Below, piece by piece: positions 1 through 4,842 of a stretch of DNA of 5,422 bases. The DNA comes from CALNYX01 sp942490925. GTDB lineage: Bacteria; Chlamydiota; Chlamydiia; Chlamydiales; JAAKFR01. The notes below the pieces were generated by a model. It was given only the letters and a program-made list of their open reading frames with translations. It searched no databases and was not told the DNA's origin. Positions within the stretch are counted from its first letter, which is position 1, and the number at the start of each line of letters is the position of its first letter. The stretch covers positions 1-5,422 of the forward strand of contig CALNYX010000050.1 of the NCBI GenBank assembly GCA_942490925.1, given 5' to 3'. The translations under genes were made by a program, and so were the position numbers.

Positions 1-186
1 ATTGATAAACTTAGTCCAACCGCTAATGCGTCAATACTTGTAGCAGTAGATAGAACAACTAAAGTCATTCCCTTTGTCGGGTCACTCTGTGATTCTTCGT
101 CTTTATCAAAAGCCTCACGAATCATTTTAAATCCAATATATCCTAATAAGACAAAAGCAATCCAATGATCATATTCCTCAATGTAG
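1..186 (-). pseudogene. mntP: C-terminal part of manganese efflux pump MntP, truncated by IS
   Basis: The minus strand from 185 downward is open to the window edge for 61 codons. It reads YIEEYDHWIAFVLLGYIGFK, then an acidic linker (DKDEESQSD), then DPTKGMTLVVLSTATSIDAL and AVGLSLSI. Two hydrophobic membrane segments flank the cytoplasmic acidic loop. The HWIAFVLL and ATSIDALAVG motifs are those of the MntP/YebN family of inner-membrane Mn(II) exporters, and the Asp in SIDA is a conserved polar residue of the family. The N-terminal half, including its own MDA-type motif, is missing because IS copy 1 abuts the gene at 186/187. No start codon lies between the IS orfB stop and the fragment. I infer a dead remnant. 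The 3' end lies outside the window. Family assignment is from motif memory. Confidence 0.8.
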
Positions 187-216
187 CGGTGTTTTTCAAG
201 GAAGTTGTCACTGTCG
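187..216 (-). repeat. Right terminal inverted repeat of IS copy 1
   Basis: The outer 30 bp match the left repeat (1828-1857) imperfectly, at 21 of 30 positions. They share an uninterrupted 12-bp core, AGTTGTCACTGT, when both are read inward. These ends are the expected transposase-binding and cleavage sites. The sequence equals the right end of copy 2. Confidence 0.85.
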
Positions 217-227
217 AACCCACTTTT

Positions 228-1324
228 CTAAGCAGCTTTCAACAGGCTCTCTTGGGATAATGTTTCAGGATTTAATGACACCGCTCCAACGGGATTACAG
301 TTTCGGATATTTTTCCCCCAGCGCTCTGGGTTTTTAGCTTTAGCATCCTGTAATATCTGTCTTCTATTTTGCAAGATCACGGCGTCCTTGCCTGCATGAC
401 GATCAGCAGGAGTAACAAACCTAATCTTGCTATGTTTATGTTTAAAATTGTACCAGTTAACGAAACTCTGTACCCAATTTCTGGCCTCGTTCAGATTACT
501 AAAGCCAGACGAAGGCCACAGCGGGCAGTATTTTAGAGTGCGAAACAGGGATTCTGAAAACGGGTTGTCGTTGCTAACGCGTGGGCGATTAAATGAAGAT
601 GTAATTCCAAGTTCTTCAAGCTTGGCTTTCATCGTCAGCGATTTCATTGGAGCACCATTGTCAGAATGTAGCACCAGTGGCTCCTGAAAGCACTTTTCCT
701 GCAACACGCAGCGCTGAATCAGTGCTGACGCTAGCTCTCCGTGCATTCCCGTTCATGAACTTCGTATCCAACAATTTTTCTGCTAAAAATGTCTTCAAAC
801 ATATATAGATAGTAAAACTGTCCCTTCACTCGTGAAGGGAGGTATGTCACATCCCATGACCAGACCTGATTGGATCCAGTAGCAGTGTATCCTCTGGGCT
901 TACAATGCGTTTTCTTATTCTGAGTGCGCCCACGATGAAATAGTTGATTATATGCTTTTAGAACGCGGTAAAACGTTGATTCAGATGCAATGTATCTACC
1001 TTCATCTAGTAGTGTTGGAACAATCTGTGATGGAGGTAAACTTGAAAATTCCGGCTGATTGCAGACTTCTAAAATTTGCAGACGTTCTTCGTCGCTCAGC
1101 TTATTTGCTGGCTTAGGACGAAAGGCGGTAGGCCGCATGTCCTCGTGAACTTTTCCAGCATAGAACCAACGGCGATAAGTGCGTAGGCATATGCGTGCTT
1201 CTGAGCATGTTTTTTCAAGTCTGGCCCCAGCTTCCTGTGCCGTTTGTATTAAGCTGATTAGATTCCGGCGTTCCGAAGCAGAAGTTAGTCTTCCTCTTCG
1301 TTGTTGCTCCAGAACGCGTTCAAC
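228..1324 (-). pseudogene. IS copy 1 orfB (DDE transposase), inactivated by a 2-bp insertion
   Basis: The frame opens at the slippery site (1324) in the -1 frame of orfA. It runs through an HTH-like segment and the start of the rve/DDE domain (WSWDVTYLP with the first catalytic Asp). After ...VHEREC an extra AC at 741-742 shifts the frame, which stops at TAG 731-733. The remainder (downward from 746 to the stop at 228) holds the second Asp (HSDNGAP) and the catalytic Glu (NPFSESLF), but out of frame. Copy 2 reads straight through as HERECGELASAL, so the insertion is in copy 1. Two further differences from copy 2 are Gly where copy 2 has Val in LLDE(G/V)RYIASE, and Thr where copy 2 has Ala in K(T/A)CSEARICL. 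The truncated product would have only one of three catalytic residues. Confidence 0.9.
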
Positions 1325-1782
1325 TTTTTTCGTAGCACAAGAAGGGCTGCGGTTTCAGCCAGAGCTTTTTCTTTTATCCGTAATTCACGTTTCAAGGCCT
1401 TAATTTCTGCCTTATCAGCCTTTGCCTGCTGCTTTGCTTGTTTTTTATGCTCACGACTGCTCACAAAGCCTGTAAGTGCCTCGTCTTTCCAGCATTTTAC
1501 CTGTTCTGGAAATAATCCTTTTTGACGACAATATTCACTCAGCTCAGATTCAGAGAGAGGCATCGTTTCTACAACAACTGCAAGTTTTGTCTCAGCAGAC
1601 CAGTCATCAGAGCTACTTTTTCCTGGCATCGGAAGTCCTTCAGATCGAGCTTTGCTGCGCCAGTTGTATATTGTTTGAGCCGAAATCACTTCTTCACGAG
1701 CTACTTCAGCCACAGTTCTATTATGAGGCGGTAACAACTTCTTCAGAACAGCTTCTTTTCGTTTCACAGAATAACGCGACAT
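1285..1782 (-). CDS. IS copy 1 orfA, DNA-binding transposase subunit (165 aa)
   Basis: This 165-residue protein is identical to the OrfA of copy 2. Residues about 20-50 form a helix-turn-helix (RTVAEVAREEVISAQTIYNW). Residues about 62-105 look like a second HTH-like module (WSAETKLAVVVETMPLSESE, then QKGLFPEQVKCW). A Lys/Glu/Ala-rich coiled coil with leucine spacing follows from about 110 to the end, the usual dimerisation region. OrfA binds the element's terminal repeats and modulates OrfAB. The ATG at 1782 follows a weak GGAAGG motif about 10 bases upstream. Without a working orfB the cell can still make this protein from copy 1, where it could act as a repressor or titrating partner for copy 2. 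That role is an inference. Confidence 0.88.
   Translation of the reverse strand: MSRYSVKRKEAVLKKLLPPHNRTVAEVAREEVISAQTIYNWRSKARSEGLPMPGKSSSDDWSAETKLAVVVETMPLSESELSEYCRQKGLFPEQVKCWKDEALTGFVSSREHKKQAKQQAKADKAEIKALKRELRIKEKALAETAALLVLRKKLNAFWSNNEEED
1324..1330 (-). promoter_or_regulatory. Programmed -1 frameshift heptamer, IS copy 1
   Basis: On the minus strand the orfA codons CGA AAA AAG contain A_AAA_AAG in the zero frame, the classical -1 slippage heptamer of IS3-family elements. After slippage translation would enter the orfB frame at GTT GAA CGC. In this copy the fused product would still end early at the 741-742 insertion. Confidence 0.8.
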
Positions 1783-1827
1783 AGCGACTCAACCTTCCGC
1801 CCACCATTCTTTCTTCTTCTATTTTTT

Positions 1828-1857
1828 CAACAGTGACAACTACCCTGACACAGGGGG
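1828..1857 (-). repeat. Left terminal inverted repeat of IS copy 1
   Basis: Read on the minus strand this starts CCCCCTGTGTCAGGG and continues into the shared 12-bp core AGTTGTCACTGT. It is identical to the left end of copy 2 at 2950-2979. The base just outside (1858) is where the two copies diverge, and this defines the end. Confidence 0.85.
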
Positions 1858-1869
1858 AATACCTGTGGA

Positions 1870-1959
1870 TCACCATCTAATTCTGCCTAATACCGAAAAA
1901 TGCTCATCCAGTACTGCAGTACGTTCCTCTGGTGCTGTTTCCATAGAAAAAAGTCTTAC
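1870..1959 (-). pseudogene. 3' end of DUF2958-family gene, separated by the IS407-like insertion
   Basis: The minus strand continues the reading frame of the gene at 4843-5174 once the IS407-like element and one TTAC duplication are removed. Across the joint it reads DVAWLMVRLFSMETAPEERT and ends ...LGRIRW followed by TGA at 1872-1870. It supplies the last 30 codons including the stop. Twelve bases after the stop, IS copy 1 begins. The rejoined gene would be 140 residues, close to the usual small size of DUF2958 proteins plus a short C-terminal tail. The tail is not a part of the family that I recognise. Confidence 0.78.
1956..1959. repeat. Target-site duplication TTAC, left copy
   Basis: TTAC directly precedes the element's TGTAAATC end and recurs at 4839-4842 directly after its right end. 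Collapsing the two restores the DUF2958 reading frame, which confirms a true 4-bp duplication. Confidence 0.9.
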
Positions 1960-1971
1960 TGTAAATCTCCC
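1960..1971 (+). repeat. Left terminal inverted repeat, IS407-like element
   Basis: TGTAAATCTCCC is the exact reverse complement of 4827-4838. It begins with TG, and the element ends in CA, as is usual for IS3-family elements. Similarity is lost after about 15 bp. Confidence 0.88.
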
Positions 1972-2022
1972 GTAAAATAAGCCCAGCCAAGAATAGAGAT
2001 TTTCGTTAACCTGCATCTAATC

Positions 2023-2028
2023 AAGGAG
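2023..2028 (+). promoter_or_regulatory. Ribosome binding site for IS407-like orfA
   Basis: AAGGAG lies nine bases upstream of the ATG at 2038. It is the best Shine-Dalgarno match in the window and supports this start. Confidence 0.7.
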
Positions 2029-2037
2029 ATAGGAACG

Positions 2038-2304
2038 ATGCGGAAATCTCGATTTACTGAAAGCCAGATTATACGGATTCTCAAAGAAGTTGAAGGCGGC
2101 AGAAAGGTAGCTGAAGTTTGTCGCGAACACTCTGTAAGCCAAGCCACTTACTACAAGTGGAAATCAAAATACGGCGGAATGGAAGCTTCTGATATTCGCC
2201 GGCTGCGCGATCTTGAGGCCGAAAATACTCGTCTCAAGCGGATGTTTGCTGACTTGAGCCTTGAAAACGAGGCGCTTAAGGATGTCATTGCAAAAAAGCT
2301 TTAG
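2038..2304 (+). CDS. IS407-like orfA, transposase DNA-binding subunit (88 aa)
   Basis: This is a complete 88-residue OrfA. The N-terminal HTH_Tnp_1 domain spans about residues 3-45 (FTESQIIRILKEVEGGRKVA, with recognition-helix region SQATYYKWKSKYGG). A leucine-zipper-like coiled coil follows at about residues 52-85 (IRRLRDLEAENTRLKRMFAD and on), which in this family mediates OrfA/OrfAB oligomerisation. The start is set by a good AAGGAG site. The final codons AAA AAG sit in the slippery heptamer, so most ribosomes would stop at TAG 2302-2304 and some would shift into orfB. The protein is probably still made, but its partner OrfAB is broken in this copy. Confidence 0.9.
   Translation: MRKSRFTESQIIRILKEVEGGRKVAEVCREHSVSQATYYKWKSKYGGMEASDIRRLRDLEAENTRLKRMFADLSLENEALKDVIAKKL
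2292..2298 (+). promoter_or_regulatory. Programmed -1 frameshift heptamer, IS407-like element
   Basis: In the orfA frame GCA AAA AAG CTT TAG, the seven bases A_AAA_AAG allow the two decoding tRNAs to slip back one base. Translation would then continue as GCT TTA GAG CCA GCT GAA (ALEPAE) into orfB instead of stopping at TAG 2302. Confidence 0.82.
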
Positions 2305-2949
2305 AGCCAGCTGAAAAACGCGAACTAGTCACGTTTATGCATCAGGTTCACGGTATAAGTATCCGGCGCTCCTGCATTGCACTGAAGCAAAGTCGCTCTG
2401 TCTATACCTATAAGGCGACGCCAAGAGATGATTCTGCAGTCATTGAGATCTTACTCCAGCTGGCTGAACGGTACCCAACGCATGGCTTTCCAAAATTATT
2501 TCAGCATGTCCGTCGAATGGGAAAGCCTTGGAATCACAAGCGCGTTTATCGCGTGTATTGTATGCTGAAACTGAATCTGCGCCGGAAAAGTAAAAAACGA
2601 CTCCCTTCCCGCAATCCAGAGCGTCTTGCGGTGCCACCTGAAGCTAATTGCTGCTGGTCAGTGGATTTTATGCATGATGCATTGATGAGTGGACAGAGGT
2701 TTCGGACTTTTAACGTTATCGATGACTTTAGCCGAGAATGTTTGGCTATTGAAGTCGATACCAATATGCCTACGGCTAGGGTTTTGCGAGTGCTGGATCG
2801 CATCGTTGCGTGGCGAGGACTTCCCGAAAAGATTCGGATGGATAATGGGCCAGAACTCGTCTCTATCGCAATGATTGATTGGGCTGAACGAAACGGGGTG
2901 CGCCTTGAGCACATTCAACCAGGAAGGCCTACTCAGAATTCGTACATCG
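2298..2949 (+). pseudogene. IS407-like orfB, 5' part (DDE transposase without its Glu)
   Basis: After slippage the frame runs ALEPAEKRELVTFMHQVHG and onward. It includes an HTH_21-type segment (YPTHGFPKLFQHVRRMGKPW), then the rve/DDE domain with the first Asp in WSVDFMHD and the second in RMDNGPE. It breaks at NSYI, immediately before the catalytic Glu; counted from the ATG at 2337 these residues are D110, D169 and the lost E205, giving DD(35)E. The frame then runs 45 codons into IS copy 2 (APCVRVVVTVEK...) and stops at 3084-3086, inside the orfA of copy 2. The truncated protein keeps its DNA-binding part but cannot catalyse. A dominant-negative effect on relatives is possible but only inferred. 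Confidence 0.9.
2946..2949. repeat. Target-site duplication ATCG, left copy
   Basis: ATCG precedes copy 2 and recurs at 4619-4622. Collapsing the pair gives TAC ATC GAA CGA TTT (YIERF) and restores the IS407-like transposase frame, so the duplication is exactly 4 bp. Confidence 0.93.
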
Positions 2950-2979
2950 CCCCCTGTGTCAGGGTAGTTGTCACTGTTG
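2950..2979 (+). repeat. Left terminal inverted repeat of IS copy 2
   Basis: The sequence begins CCCCCTGTGTCAGGG and carries the core AGTTGTCACTGT at 2966-2977. It matches the right repeat (4589-4618) at 21 of 30 positions. The TG usually found at the very tip of IS3-family ends is five bases in from the boundary. Confidence 0.85.
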
Positions 2980-3024
2980 AAAAAATAGAAGAAGAAAGAA
3001 TGGTGGGCGGAAGGTTGAGTCGCT

Positions 3025-3522
3025 ATGTCGCGTTATTCTGTGAAACGAAAAGAAGCTGTTCTGAAGAAGTTGTTACCGCCTCATAATAGAACTGTGGCTG
3101 AAGTAGCTCGTGAAGAAGTGATTTCGGCTCAAACAATATACAACTGGCGCAGCAAAGCTCGATCTGAAGGACTTCCGATGCCAGGAAAAAGTAGCTCTGA
3201 TGACTGGTCTGCTGAGACAAAACTTGCAGTTGTTGTAGAAACGATGCCTCTCTCTGAATCTGAGCTGAGTGAATATTGTCGTCAAAAAGGATTATTTCCA
3301 GAACAGGTAAAATGCTGGAAAGACGAGGCACTTACAGGCTTTGTGAGCAGTCGTGAGCATAAAAAACAAGCAAAGCAGCAGGCAAAGGCTGATAAGGCAG
3401 AAATTAAGGCCTTGAAACGTGAATTACGGATAAAAGAAAAAGCTCTGGCTGAAACCGCAGCCCTTCTTGTGCTACGAAAAAAGTTGAACGCGTTCTGGAG
3501 CAACAACGAAGAGGAAGACTAA
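3025..3522 (+). CDS. IS copy 2 orfA, DNA-binding transposase subunit (165 aa)
   Basis: MSRYSVKRKEAVLKKLLPPH begins a 165-residue basic protein. An HTH_Tnp_1-like helix-turn-helix lies at about residues 20-50, a second HTH-like segment at about 62-105, and a charged coiled coil at about 110-155 (AEIKALKRELRIKEKALAET). OrfA proteins of this family bind the terminal repeats and regulate transposition. The ATG follows GGAAGG (3009-3014) with a ten-base gap, a weak ribosome site that fits low transposase expression. The C-terminal NNEEED tail is read only by ribosomes that do not slip at 3477-3483. The frame overlaps the tail of the truncated IS407-like orfB (to 3086), so transcription from the outer element may reach it. 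Confidence 0.9.
   Translation: MSRYSVKRKEAVLKKLLPPHNRTVAEVAREEVISAQTIYNWRSKARSEGLPMPGKSSSDDWSAETKLAVVVETMPLSESELSEYCRQKGLFPEQVKCWKDEALTGFVSSREHKKQAKQQAKADKAEIKALKRELRIKEKALAETAALLVLRKKLNAFWSNNEEED
3477..3483 (+). promoter_or_regulatory. Programmed -1 frameshift heptamer, IS copy 2
   Basis: The orfA codons CGA AAA AAG contain A_AAA_AAG. A -1 slip joins orfA residue 153 to the orfB frame (VERVLEQQRRGRLTSASERR). The orfB frame is open from here to 4577, which supports fusion over independent initiation. Confidence 0.85.
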
Positions 3523-4577
3523 CTTCTGCTTCGGAACGCCGGAATCTAATCAGCTTAATACAAACGGCACAGGAAGCTGGGGCCAGACTTGAAAAAGCAT
3601 GCTCAGAAGCACGCATATGCCTACGCACTTATCGCCGTTGGTTCTATGCTGGAAAAGTTCACGAGGACATGCGGCCTACCGCCTTTCGTCCTAAGCCAGC
3701 AAATAAGCTGAGCGACGAAGAACGTCTGCAAATTTTAGAAGTCTGCAATCAGCCGGAATTTTCAAGTTTACCTCCATCACAGATTGTTCCAACACTACTA
3801 GATGAAGTTAGATACATTGCATCTGAATCAACGTTTTACCGCGTTCTAAAAGCATATAATCAACTATTTCATCGTGGGCGCACTCAGAATAAGAAAACGC
3901 ATTGTAAGCCCAGAGGATACACTGCTACTGGATCCAATCAGGTCTGGTCATGGGATGTGACATACCTCCCTTCACGAGTGAAGGGACAGTTTTACTATCT
4001 ATATATGTTTGAAGACATTTTTAGCAGAAAAATTGTTGGATACGAAGTTCATGAACGGGAATGCGGAGAGCTAGCGTCAGCACTGATTCAGCGCTGCGTG
4101 TTGCAGGAAAAGTGCTTTCAGGAGCCACTGGTGCTACATTCTGACAATGGTGCTCCAATGAAATCGCTGACGATGAAAGCCAAGCTTGAAGAACTTGGAA
4201 TTACATCTTCATTTAATCGCCCACGCGTTAGCAACGACAACCCGTTTTCAGAATCTCTGTTTCGCACTCTAAAATACTGCCCGCTGTGGCCTTCGTCTGG
4301 CTTTAGTAATCTGAACGAGGCCAGAAATTGGGTACAGAGTTTCGTTAACTGGTACAATTTTAAACATAAACATAGCAAGATTAGGTTTGTTACTCCTGCT
4401 GATCGTCATGCAGGCAAGGACGCCGTGATCTTGCAAAATAGAAGACAGATATTACAGGATGCTAAAGCTAAAAACCCAGAGCGCTGGGGGAAAAATATCC
4501 GAAACTGTAATCCCGTTGGAGCGGTGTCATTAAATCCTGAAACATTATCCCAAGAGAGCCTGTTGAAAGCTGCTTAG
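3483..4577 (+). CDS. IS copy 2 orfB, DDE transposase catalytic part
   Basis: The frame is open for 364 codons after the slippery site and would be made as a 517-residue OrfAB fusion. The first ATG in frame is at 3669 (302 residues), so internal initiation is a weaker alternative. An HTH-like region comes first (SEARICLRTYRRWFYAGKV, then SESTFYRVLKAYNQ). The rve/DDE catalytic core follows. Counted from 3669, the catalytic residues are D96 (WSWDVTYLP), D159 (HSDNGAP) and E195 (NPFSESLFRTLK), with 35 residues between the last two and a Lys seven after the Glu, as in IS3-family enzymes. The C-terminal rve_3 region (NWYNFKHKHSKIRFVTPADR) is intact. It performs single-strand cleavage and circle-forming transposition in known relatives. 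Residue 46 is Val where copy 1 has Gly, within LLDE-RYIASE. Confidence 0.92.
   Translation, partial: VERVLEQQRRGRLTSASERRNLISLIQTAQEAGARLEKACSEARICLRTYRRWFYAGKVHEDMRPTAFRPKPANKLSDEERLQILEVCNQPEFSSLPPSQIVPTLLDEVRYIASESTFYRVLKAYNQLFHRGRTQNKKTHCKPRGYTATGSNQVWSWDVTYLPSRVKGQFYYLYMFEDIFSRKIVGYEVHERECGELASALIQRCVLQEKCFQEPLVLHSDNGAPMKSLTMKAKLEELGITSSFNRPRVSNDNPFSESLFRTLKYCPLWPSSGFSNLNEARNWVQSFVNWYNFKHKHSKIRFVTPADRHAGKDAVILQNRRQILQDAKAKNPERWGKNIRNCNPVGAVSLNPETLSQESLLKAA
3507..3533 (+). promoter_or_regulatory. Possible stem-loop around the orfA stop, downstream of the slippery site
   Basis: CGAAGAGGAAG (3507-3517) can pair with CTTCTGCTTCG (3523-3533) with one A/G mismatch and one G-U pair. The ACTAA loop holds the last base before the orfA stop and the stop itself. 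It starts 23 bases after the slippery heptamer, farther than the usual stimulator spacing, so a role in frameshifting is possible but not established. The same sequence is present in copy 1. Confidence 0.4.
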
Positions 4578-4588
4578 AAAAGTGGGTT

Positions 4589-4618
4589 CGACAGTGACAA
4601 CTTCCTTGAAAAACACCG
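4589..4618 (+). repeat. Right terminal inverted repeat of IS copy 2
   Basis: Read inward on the minus strand this begins CGGTGTTTTTCAAGG and then carries the shared core AGTTGTCACTGT. It ends at G4618, directly before the second ATCG. Confidence 0.85.
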
Positions 4619-4622
4619 ATCG
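4619..4622. repeat. Target-site duplication ATCG, right copy
   Basis: This is the second copy of the 4-bp sequence at 2946-2949, generated when copy 2 inserted. Confidence 0.93.
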
Positions 4623-4822
4623 AACGATTTAACCGAACGTACCGCACTGAAGTTTTGGATTTTTACCTGTTCTCGACTTTGACAGAAGTCAAAGCCCATA
4701 CAGAACGGTGGTTGAAGGAATACAACGAAGAGCGGCCTCATGAGTCTCTCGGCAATCTGACTCCTGCCGAGTACCTTGAAGCCCATTCTCCCTGCGAAAT
4801 TTCTACTTTTGGATGGAACTAA
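4619..4822 (+). pseudogene. IS407-like orfB, 3' part (catalytic Glu and C-terminus)
   Basis: The sequence resumes as ATC GAA CGA TTT AAC (IERFN) and continues RTYRTEVLDFYLFSTLTEVK, then WLKEYNEERPHESLGNLTPA and ending ...STFGWN with TAA at 4820-4822. It contains the catalytic Glu and the NEERPHESLGNLTP block that is nearly invariant at the C-terminus of IS3-family transposases. Joined to 2298-2949 after removing one ATCG it gives a 283-residue OrfB frame and a 370-residue OrfAB. On its own it has no start codon or ribosome site, so it is not expected to be translated. Confidence 0.9.
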
Positions 4823-4826
4823 CTAT

Positions 4827-4838
4827 GGGAGATTTACA
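4827..4838 (+). repeat. Right terminal inverted repeat, IS407-like element
   Basis: GGGAGATTTACA is the exact complement of the left end at 1960-1971. The orfB stop lies five bases before it, showing how compact the element is. Confidence 0.88.
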
Positions 4839-4842
4839 TTAC
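4839..4842. repeat. Target-site duplication TTAC, right copy
   Basis: This is the second copy of the tetramer at 1956-1959, on the outer side of the IS407-like element. Confidence 0.9.

Larger units (their letters stand above)
187..1857 (-). mobile_element. IS3-family element, copy 1 (1671 bp, frameshifted orfB)
   Basis: This is an inverted, near-identical copy of the element at 2950-4618, and comparing the two fixes both ends. It contains orfA (1782 to 1285) and orfB in the -1 frame, with an A_AAA_AAG slippery site between them. It is 2 bp longer than copy 2 because of an AC insertion at 741-742 that breaks orfB. I also see two substitutions relative to copy 2. The flanking tetramers are GTAG (183-186) and AATA (1858-1861), so there is no target-site duplication, unlike copy 2. 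It separates an mntP fragment from the end of a DUF2958 gene. It cannot make its own full transposase but could be moved in trans by copy 2 or another genomic copy. I do not recognise a specific named IS. Confidence 0.92.
2950..4618 (+). mobile_element. IS3-family element, copy 2 (1669 bp, intact frames)
   Basis: The ends are defined three ways: identity with copy 1, an ATCG duplication on both sides, and restoration of the host transposase frame on removal. It carries orfA (165 aa), an A_AAA_AAG slippery site and an uninterrupted orfB with DD(35)E. The predicted OrfAB is 517 residues, longer than in most IS3-family members because orfA is long. It is inserted in the same orientation as the IS407-like host element and opposite to copy 1, 1092 bp away. 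Structurally it could be active, though a Val replaces Gly in orfB relative to copy 1. No specific IS name is recognised. Confidence 0.93.
1960..4838 (+). mobile_element. IS407-group-like IS3-family element, interrupted by IS copy 2
   Basis: The element is bounded by perfect 12-bp inverted repeats, TGTAAATCTCCC at 1960-1971 and its complement at 4827-4838. It is flanked by a 4-bp TTAC duplication. Without the 1669-bp insert and its extra ATCG it is 1206 bp, the normal length for this group. It encodes an 88-residue OrfA and an OrfB in the -1 frame with a DD(35)E signature, joined by A_AAA_AAG. The OrfA start (MRKSRFTESQIIRILKEVEG) and the YYKWKSKYGGM segment are typical of the IS407 subgroup, which usually makes 4-bp duplications. 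It is inactive because copy 2 divides orfB at the catalytic Glu codon. The element itself interrupts a DUF2958 gene. Confidence 0.9.

Noticed and set aside
160..205. Outward promoter from the copy 1 right end into mntP (TTGAAA with a downstream TATGAT)
   Set aside because: The spacing is about 20 bases for the best -10 match, and only a weak hexamer is found at 17, so the promoter is not supported.
427..687. Plus-strand ORF of 86 codons, repeated on the minus strand at 4118-4378
   Set aside because: It is the antisense shadow of IS orfB. It is present in both copies only because the IS is repeated, and it has no domain-like sequence.
2546..2914. Minus-strand ORFs of 122 and 86 codons
   Set aside because: They overlap the well-supported IS407-like orfB in antisense, with low-complexity Ser/Arg-rich translations.
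187..4618. Past inversion between the two IS copies
   Set aside because: Copy 2 still has matching ATCG on both sides and the IS407-like halves remain collinear, so a single inversion between the copies did not happen here.
4574..4786. Minus-strand ORF of 70 codons
   Set aside because: It crosses the IS copy 2 right end and is antisense to the orfB 3' piece, so it is a junction artefact.
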